A stretch of DNA of 64,000 nt from Malania oleifera (taxonomy: Eukaryota; Streptophyta; Magnoliopsida; Santalales; Ximeniaceae), in the NCBI RefSeq assembly GCF_029873635.1, contig NC_080417.1:34398214-34462213 (forward strand), in the 5' to 3' direction. Made by a program: the position numbers and the translations under genes. This document shows, one piece after another, positions 56,463 through 64,000 of this stretch. Under the pieces are notes generated by a model. It made no database searches and was not told the origin of the DNA. It was given only the letters and a program-made list of their open reading frames with translations. Each line of letters opens with the position of its first letter. Position 1 is the first letter of the stretch.

Positions 56463-57253
56463 ATGAAAAATAATTGTTTTTAAAATTTACAAGACTAATC
56501 TTGATATCAGTTTCTTGTAAAAGAAAACATAAATAGAAAATACTTAACTTACCTTCTAGATATTACCATTTTATTTACCCATTATATTTGGGTATTGTAT
56601 TATGTATATGGTACAATTATTTAAATAAGTAGGTAAGAAAAAAGTATAATGTTTGGTAAGTGTAGCATTACTCAAACATAAAAAGTTTATAGAAACAGGA
56701 TGTATTCTAGGGGCTCCTCTCCCCAAAAATCCTTTTTCTATAGATGAGAGACTCCTCAAGCATTCAATGTTCAGTATCTTTAAGTTGGAATGAGTTATAC
56801 AAGATTGATTCTAAAGGGTTATGTCCTTTTTATTTTTCCTCCTTTATTTGGGAGTTATGCCTCTTTATTTTTCTTTTTAATTAAGTCTTCAGATTACATC
56901 TTAAGGTAACTCTTCGTCTCTTTCTACTAAGCTCTTCACATAGGTATTATTTTTTTACTCATCCAATGCTCTTTACTACTTTTAAGATTTGAAATTACTT
57001 TCAAGTTTATGAATACTTGGGAACCACATTTCTTTTCAAAAGGAACAGTAGCTAAGGCAAAAGCTACAAGAGCTATCTAAGCCTTACTAGCTTCATCAAA
57101 CTAAGTCAAGTTGATATCTAGCACTCACTAAATTGACCTCCTACCCTTCATTGAGTTGTGCATCAAGCCCTTCACTAAGCCAACCTCCAGCTCTTCACAA
57201 AGCTAGCCTCCTAAACTTCACTGAGCTAACCTCTTGAACTTCATTTAAGTCAT
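55560..57253. other. AT-rich intergenic DNA
   Basis: There is no supported gene. It contains (TA)n runs near 55976-55989 and 56434-56456. A small minisatellite of ~25-bp units (CTTCACTAAGCCAACCTCC, CTTCACAAAGCTAGCCTCC, CTTCACTGAGCTAACCTC) lies at about 57165-57245, next to the copia remnant. Confidence 0.55.
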
Positions 57254-59829
57254 TGTTGTGCAACACGCCAACAATCACTTGGGTCTGATATCGATTGATG
57301 TTCTCAACAATGCCCTCGGAAACCAATTATCGGCGTCGAATGTGCGCAACGGAAGACCTCACACAAACTCTCACTAACAATCAATGTAACAAGCAAACAA
57401 GTACTTGATGATGAACTATACGAACCTAACAATCACTCAACAATGAGAATCAATGAAAGCAACAATCAAGACACAAGAATTTATGTGGTTTGACAATTTG
57501 CCTACATCAAGAGGAGTAGCGTCAATTTTCACTATCAATAATGAAGCTTACAAGCTCTGAAGCTTAATCTCATCCAGGGTTACATAATCTACTAATCTCG
57601 GATTCGAAAATCTGTAACTTGCACCAATTGAAACTGTCGACGATTTAACCAAACCATCGACGATTTTGAGCAGAAAGAAATACCTCGCAGCTACTGCCTG
57701 AAACCCTCGACGGTTACACCCCAAACTGACAACAGTTTGCCTTCAATGGCTACACCCTGCATCTCTCTCTTGGTCCCTCACTTCACAGTAATTTCCCTGA
57801 TACATGTGTTCCACTCAAAATATAAGCCACATCCCTAACAATCTCCACCTTGGCAAATATTCAACACCTAAGATAAATCTAAAAGCATAATCCCCCTGCT
57901 ACTCCACCCGAGCCAGTAGATTGGGAGCCACCTCCCTCTAACACCTAGAGGCATAAACCAAGTCCAAGCCATGCTTGAACTTGACCGTGGTAACAGGAAC
58001 TCCACCTAACTGAACACTCGACTCCTTGAACGATCTTATGAACCACAATGCTACCTTGGCAGCCTCTACCTCTGCCAAGAACTTTGATCCATTTGTAACC
58101 AACACACCTTGAGACTATACCCTGAACTTCAAATAATTAGGCCTTCCCACAACATACCCTATTACAAGCCTCCTGTCTTCCAAGTCCCCTGTGTAGCCTC
58201 CATCTGCGAACCTCACAACTGACAGATCCCTATGTTGCTCACCGGAGTACCCAATTGCACTGGTGTAGGAAACCTTTGACATGACCCCAACATCACCATT
58301 CGTCCGTGAGTACTGAGCGGTAGATTGTTTACTTAGTTTCACCAACAGGGTACCAGTCCGGTTTAGCATTAATCATGCTAAACCTCTCCAACACCTGATC
58401 TCTAAAACTACCTTGGGATAACCACAATCTCCATGTAGTTTTGTCCATACAGTCATCTTGAGATAACACTAATGTCCCTGCAACTATGACTACAAAGTCA
58501 CCCAGAGATAATCCCAATCTCCCTGTAACTTTAAACTTGTGAATCTCCAACTCAAGAATACTCTTGCTAGCACCCAATACCTTCATGTCAACTTCCTTTC
58601 TCAACAGAGTTGCCAACTGATTTACCTCAATTGAAACCTTCCCAACAATCGGCATGTCACTCATACAAAACAACAGAATATTGCCCACTTGCATCCTATC
58701 TCCCTCTCCCCATATGGGACCACCACCAACACCATTGTTTGATTCTTATATAATGCCTCCATCTCCTCCACCATGACACTTATCCACATACCCATTTCTT
58801 GGCTGTGCGCTGCCTCTTGAAAGGTAGTAGGATCCTTCCTAGTATTAATGGTTGCATAAGACATCAGATCATACTTGGGCGGTGGCCTGACAGTGCCTCT
58901 GAGCCCATTGTGATCCTACTGGTTTCCCGAGCTTAAACTCCCTGCATTACGACCAATGACATCTCTGCCTTGAGTCTTAAACTCCACCTGCATCACGATC
59001 TCCTTTTTGCTCTAATTTTTCCTATGATATTGCAAGTCTCCTAAATTAGAACTCCCTACACTCCTATCATGAGTCTCCAACTCACCCGCACAACATGTTC
59101 ATTATTGTTATTACAACTTTTTGACACTTGTTTCTCTTCATCTACCTAAGTACGTTGTCCCATGGCTTTAACACCTAAATTCATGTCTCCACCAATCGCC
59201 ACCCTGTTTTCCATTGGAGCACCTAGTTTGAACCCATTTTTCTTATATACCAAAAAGATGCACTTTTCGGATATAACACCAAGCCTAGATCCTACCTCAC
59301 TAGAAATGTGCATAGCTGGAGCCCCAAAGTCTATCGCATAACCAGTCCAAACCTCTCTTGCAACTCTCTCATCTAGTGATACCTTTGGCGATCGATTAAC
59401 CGAGAAACACGTCATACTCATTGACTTCACCAAGAAGTCCCTTACAAGCCTTACATACACCATGCTCTGCTCACAAAACTCCTTGAACACCAGCGTACTT
59501 AGAACCAATATCTGACCTAAGGAACTCTCTCCCAGTCTGGTACTTCACCTCAGCCACAAGTTACACCTAGCAAATAACTCCAACTTGTGTCGCATGAGAT
59601 ACCTCCAGACCTTTCGTGATAATCTCATGAAATACCCATGTCCAACCCATGATTATGCCCTCACCTGTCCCCAAACATCCACACCAATGTAGCTAAGAAT
59701 ACCCACCATTTTGTGTGTAGTTATTTTACACAAAACGGTATTATCTGACTCATAACTCTTAGTTGCAGCTCCACCTTACCTTGTAGTGCATAGAGATTCC
59801 CTGTTATCCTTTGTCCCTTCATTACTATC
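57254..59829 (-). mobile_element. Ty1/copia remnant (3' LTR, RNase H, RT, integrase)
   Basis: The left LTR (57254-57840, about 587 bp) ends CCTAACA and is followed by ATCTCCACCTTGGC, a reverse-complement purine tract. Moving right, the minus strand reads RNase H (GYTGDLEDRRLVIGYV near 58120-58210), then reverse transcriptase (VLGASKSILELEIHKF and VLERFSMINAKP near 58350-58620), then FQEAAHSQEMGMW (near 58800), then the integrase C-terminal region (RSPKVSLDERVAREVWTGYA and KCIFLVYKK, 59250-59400). The parts are in correct copia order for the minus strand. Gag and the 5' LTR are missing, and the coding part is broken in several places. A copia LTR in the opposite orientation abuts at 59830. Confidence 0.88.
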
Positions 59830-60244
59830 TGTTGACTTTTTGAGTCTGATCCCTGTTTTGATGCTAACAAAGCACTTGTCTTATGTGTGCATTTAGTATG
59901 TGAACAGGTTAAAATTTAGCATACACATAAGGTAAAATGGGAAATGGAAGTCATGAAGGACTTAAAGCGCATTTCGTCTGGCGTATTCCATGGAAGAATG
60001 AAGAGCAAAAGATGTGAAGACATTATTTGATTTGTAAATGCATTTAGTTTAGATTTGTTTGTAATAATGCATACCTTCCATGATATAATACTAAAGCTCA
60101 AATGACCATAGATTGACCCTAGGGAAACTAACCTTTCATGAAAAAAAATTTTTTTTTTCTAAAAATGCTTAAATCATATAAAGGTTTTTAAATGTTTTTG
60201 AAATCAAAATTTGGGCTAAAACAAAAATTCTCAAAGTGCTCAGT

Positions 60245-60600
60245 CAACCAACCATGTCATGGTTTATAAGGCCCAGTCGATTGACCTGTCCTTTTGGCTA
60301 GGGCTATATGTGCCTAGTTGACCAGCCCTGACATGCGTTATTATGCCCAGTCGACCAGCCAGTGCCTTTAGGCCAATTTAGTATACCCCAGTCGGCCGAC
60401 AATTTTTTGAACTAACAAACCCCAGTCGATCGGCCTTCAAAGGCCCAGTCAATCGGATCTTGGCCCGACTTGCTGTTTCGCACAATTTTGGAAATCGCCT
60501 TAAGGTCAGCTGACCGGCGGTCTCCCCAATCGACCAGACCTCTTTGAAATTTAATTTTTTTTGCCTAAGGCTAGCCGACCGGAACAGTCCCTAGTCAATT
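60245..60600 (+). promoter_or_regulatory. GTCGAC-type palindrome array in copia LTR
   Basis: About ten variants occur, such as CCCAGTCGATTGACC (near 60278), CTAGTTGACCAGCC (60316), CCCAGTCGACCAGCC (60350), CCAGTCGGCCGAC (60390), CCAGTCGATCGGCC (60423) and CAATCGACCAGACC (60527). They match the arrays in the copia LTRs at 20280-20660 and 27341-27694. Confidence 0.65.
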
Positions 60601-61035
60601 GAACCTCTTGAGTTGTCCAATTTTTCAGTGCAAAAACGTCATTAAGTTTGAAATAAACAAATTAATTATTTCCCATTAGGTCCCAAATGGTCATATTTTG
60701 GAGAAGTTTATCAATACCCCTCTCATAACTCATTTCTTAAGCTTTTGATCATTTTGAAAATCCTCTCAAATTATTTGTGCTTTATTTCTCAATTTCAAGC
60801 AAGCAATTTATACTCTTTTTATTATTCCTTTGAAAAATCATTTCTTAAGAGAGTATTGATTTCTTCTTACTCCCTTCACTTGCAAATTTATTGCATTTGA
60901 GGGTTGTTCAAGGATCATTATTGTGGGAATTTATTATATCATTTAAAGCACTTACTGTAATGACCCTAAGAATAATGATATTTAAATAAAAAGAGAGGAA
61001 ATGAAAATAGAAAGAAAAAGGGGTGGCAACAGACT

Positions 61036-61199
61036 TCATCGACGACGTGGCGTTATGGGCTCGTCGAGGAGGGTGTGCTTCGTTAATGAGAAGATACCGA
61101 AAGGATGTTTTGGCAATTCTAAATTTCGTCGACGAGGGGGAAAGTTCGTCAACGAATTGTCTTCTTGACCTCGTCGACGAGGTGACGTGACTCGTCGAC
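61036..61199 (+). promoter_or_regulatory. Phased GTCGAC palindrome array in solo gypsy LTR
   Basis: Cores start at 61038, 61063, 61082, 61128, 61148, 61173 and 61194 (steps 25, 19, 46, 20, 25, 21). Exact TCGTCGACGA occurs at three of them. The array ends about 12 bp before AATAAATAG. Confidence 0.75.
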
Positions 61200-61957
61200 G
61201 AAGGTCAGTGAATAAATAGTTCAAACTTCATTTTTTGGCTGAAACTCGATGCACCAAGCCCTCTCTCTCTCTCTCCTCCCTTCATTTTCCCTCCCTTCTC
61301 TCTAAGTTTCTGGGCTGAATTTATGCTGGTTCGATGATCTGAAGTCACCATGGCACTCTTGGGGAAGTTCTCTGCATATCTGCTAGAGTGGATCGTCGGT
61401 GGGGATAGTTTGAAATTCATCCCTGAATCAAGGTAAGGCTATTTATTCAAAATTTGGTCTTCCCATAGTTATAGGAAATGTTATTCAAAGAAAAATACTG
61501 AAGTTTAGTTCAAGGAGTTGTCGTTTTCAGGGTATTGACCGGGAAACCCTGCGAGTGCAGGACTAGTGAATTTTAAGGGGGTTTCTTTTTAGTAATCAGG
61601 TAAGGGAATAAACTAAAGCAATCATTTTCATGCAAATTATTATTATTTATCAGCTAATAAATTTTCAGGAAGTATGTATTATATATATGAGTAGATTAGT
61701 AAAAATACATACTTGGGAAAATACTGCTATTATGTTGAAATGTATATACATTATGAAATGCGAGAAAATATGATTTTAGAATGGAATGTATTGTTTTATT
61801 CAGCATTGTGTGGCATGAATATTATTTTACATGGAAAGTATTATGTTATGGCAATTCTACAAATAATGTATGTTTTCAGAGATTATAAAATGATGCAGTG
61901 CATTATGATTTCAAAATACATGATAAATGAATTATTTATTCAGGAAGATAAGTATGA

Positions 61958-62040
61958 AATGTTCGGCGCAAGGCCGTGTATTTATGTATGATTTTGGCAC
62001 AAGATCGTATTTATGAATGTTCGACGCAAGGTCGTATGAA
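61958..62040. repeat. ~36-bp minisatellite in solo gypsy LTR
   Basis: Variants of GTTCGGCGCAAGGCCGTATTTATGAAT recur about three times (GGCGCAAGGCCGTG, GGCACAAGATCGT, CGACGCAAGGTCGT). They lie in the intron-like part of the LTR. Confidence 0.7.
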
Positions 62041-63583
62041 TGCATGTATGTATGTATGTTATTACAGAAAATGCTATCAATCTATTTATGTTAGACAAGT
62101 ATATTATCATATATTATATGTTATCAGAACCCTGATGTTAGTTTAGTTCAGTTACAGGAGCACGGTAGCTATACAAATCATATTATTATGTTTAGACTTG
62201 TGCTAATCGCCCTTGCAAGTAGAGGGGGTGGGATATGGATAGTTGATGTGACTTTCAGTGTAAAGTTATAGACATCCACCTGGCAGTTCGGACCAGGGTG
62301 TGGCGGGTCCATCGTACTTATAGACATTTTTTACTAGGTAGTGGTCGGCCAGCCATTGTCGGGTCCCGCCTTCGAGCTGCATAACCCGTTATAGGGAGTA
62401 ATACATGACATCAACTAGCTATACATCCTGGGTAAATTTCTGTATTATTAGTTATATAAAACATTTCATGATCAATATGAATTATTAGAAATTATGAAAT
62501 TATATGCTTATTCCATTATGTTATGATGAATGTTTTTCTAGTATATGAAATGTACTGTATATGTATTATAGCACCAAATATTCATGTTGTCACACAGCTG
62601 TATTTAGTTTATTTTCCCTTACTGAGAGGTGTTTCACCCCTAACATTAATTAATTTTTTAGGAAACCCAGAAAGACTGGCGGGTCGAGGCCGCCATTGAG
62701 ATAGTGTGATATTACCCTGCTATGAGGGTAAGTTTTGATCTAGGGACAAGAAATTTATGTTGTGGGTTCCTAGATATGTAAATATTTTGTGTTTTTGGAG
62801 ATTGTACATAAACACGGTATTTTGGGAATGTTATTGACTCTGGTATTATGTATTTTATGGTTTGAAAAATGTGATTTTTATTTACTGCTGCTTAGATTTC
62901 CGCTGTGAATATCAGGTGTGTCCCCGTTACCCATGGGTTCGGGTTGACTTTATTACTAAATATGTTTTATTATATGACAAGATAGGCAGGTCGTTACACT
63001 TACTCTCACTCAATCATTATTTTTGAAAATCATTATAGAGAGTAAAGTTTGAGTTTCTCCACATATTTCTTTGATAAATATTTTCAAAGAAACTTTACAT
63101 AGCTTGTGAATCCTTCTGCATCTCCATTGCAAGATTAAAAGGTTCACATATTCTTTATTGAAAAAATCTTTTTAAGCAAAATCCTAAGCTTCTCCTACAT
63201 TTACTTTGAAATATATTTTTTGAGAAAGTATTTGGGTGGGTCAAGAGAACCTTGAGCATATATACATCTATATATCTTTGTTTGGAAGGTCTCTCATATT
63301 TTGTTCTTGAGAAAATTCTTTTGAAAGAAAAACCCTAAGTTCTCTTACATCTTTATTGAAAAATATTTTTGGGAGAAAATTTTCATTGGGGTTAAATCTT
63401 CGAAGTATTCGTCATAAATATTTTATTCAAAGATTTCAAAAAGTTTTATTGAGAAAATTACTATACTCTATTGAGCTTATTTCATATCATTTGAGAGTGC
63501 ATTTAGAACTTTATTGTGTACATCTTTGCTTAGTTTGCGAAGCACTTATTTGTACGAAAATTCTTATTGAATTTGGAACGGGG

Positions 63584-63800
63584 TTGGCTCCACCTGGTAA
63601 CTGAGCTAAGGATACTTTGCCCTGTAAGGAGAACCAGTTTGGCTCCACCCGGTAAGTGAGTTAGGGAGACTCTGCCTTGTAAGGAAAACTAGTTTGGCTC
63701 CACCTGATAAGTGAAGTAGGGAGACTCCACCCTATAAGGAGAAACTGTTTGGCTTCGTATGGTAAATGGGCTAGGGAGACTTCGCCTTTTTAGGAGATTT
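63584..63800. repeat. 55-bp minisatellite, about four units, in copia LTR
   Basis: TTGGCTCCACC(T/C)GGTAAGTGAG-like units start at 63584, 63639, 63694 and 63749, exactly 55 bp apart. Each continues AGGGAGACTCTGCCCTGTAAGGAGAAC with small changes. The related LTR at 26973-28899 has only a single such unit near 28590. Confidence 0.92.
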
Positions 63801-64000
63801 GTAAACGGCATTGCTCCGCCTAGTTAAGTGAGCAAGATAGTGGAATCCTCAAGCAGATTGGCTTGAGGCAGGGACGTAGGTAGGATTGGATGAACCTTAA
63901 TAACAAATATTGTGTCTACTCTTTATCTCTTGTGTCTATTTAATTTTCGCACTTCAATTTTTGCACATGTATGTTTAATTATTTATTGTCTTGATTGTTT

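Larger units (their letters stand above)
60958..62998 (+). mobile_element. Solo Ty3/gypsy LTR nested in copia LTR
   Basis: The element runs TGTAATGACCC ... GGTCGTTACA, flanked by exact CTTAC duplications (60953-60957 and 62999-63003). It is 2,041 bp with no coding region. It has the palindrome array (61036-61199), TATA-like AATAAATAG (near 61210), AG|GTAAGG (61432/61433) and TTACTGAGAGGTGTTTCACC (62619-62638) followed by TTTTTTAG|G (62661). Confidence 0.93.
59830..64000 (+). mobile_element. Ty1/copia LTR, truncated by the window end
   Basis: It starts TGTTGACTTTTTGAGTC and follows the LTR at 26973-28899 (CCTGTTTTGATxxTxACAA near the start, GTCGAC-type array, CTCAATCATT-like leader, ...ACCTTAATAACA near the end). 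A solo gypsy LTR is inserted at 60958-62998. The rest of the element lies beyond 64000. Its coding content cannot be seen. Confidence 0.8.

Overview
This is plant nuclear DNA, most likely from a eudicot with a repeat-rich genome. It is AT-rich, full of (TA)n, (GA)n and poly-A/T runs, and built mostly from nested Ty1/copia and Ty3/gypsy LTR elements, solo LTRs, tRNA-derived SINEs, TRIMs and MITEs. Nothing prokaryotic or organellar was seen. Only two genes look intact: a single-exon DUF4408/DUF761-type membrane protein at 16743-17435 (+), and a two-exon Myb/SANT-like DNA-binding protein at 40763-41759 (-). A few short exon-like stretches (2066-2275, and around 54650-55545 on the minus strand) may be host gene fragments, but I could not identify them.

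Layout. 1-2047: 3' part of a copia element carrying a SINE. 2048-8000: AT-rich DNA with a gypsy (Tat/Ogre-like) remnant and two SINE copies. 8112-12501: a solo gypsy LTR with a second solo LTR inside it. 12801-13616: a TRIM whose LTR carries a hAT-like MITE. 13617-18600: the DUF761 gene with its promoter region and a SINE that has a perfect 17-bp target duplication. 18608-22774: a solo gypsy LTR with a solo copia LTR inside. 25418-25736: a second TRIM. 26973-35705: a copia element invaded just after its primer-binding site by a 5.9-kb gypsy element (28925-34835) that keeps two LTRs and a gag remnant but no pol. 35744-36395: a ~130-bp tandem array. 38350-38576: a SINE. 40763-45153: the Myb/SANT gene among MITEs, an Au-like SINE and a 1.2-kb terminal-inverted-repeat element. 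48688-52807: a copia element inside another LTR. 57254-64000: a minus-strand copia remnant followed by a copia LTR, cut by the window end, that holds a third solo gypsy LTR.

The most unusual signal is in the LTRs. Long gypsy LTRs (four copies here) carry six to eight palindromes centred on GTCGAC (TCGTCGACGA) just upstream of the TATA box. The spacing between successive sites is nearly the same in every copy (about 25-21-45-20-25-21 bp), although the DNA between the sites differs. Copia LTRs in the window carry their own GTCGAC-centred arrays (GGTCGACCRAAC type) in the same promoter-proximal position. The same gypsy LTRs also share a 5' splice-site-like AG|GTAAG downstream of the TATA box, and a conserved block (TTACTGAGAGGTGTCTCACC) followed by TTTTCAG|G, which together look like an intron lying wholly inside the LTR. 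Both points are read by eye, and I cannot say from the sequence alone whether they have been described before.
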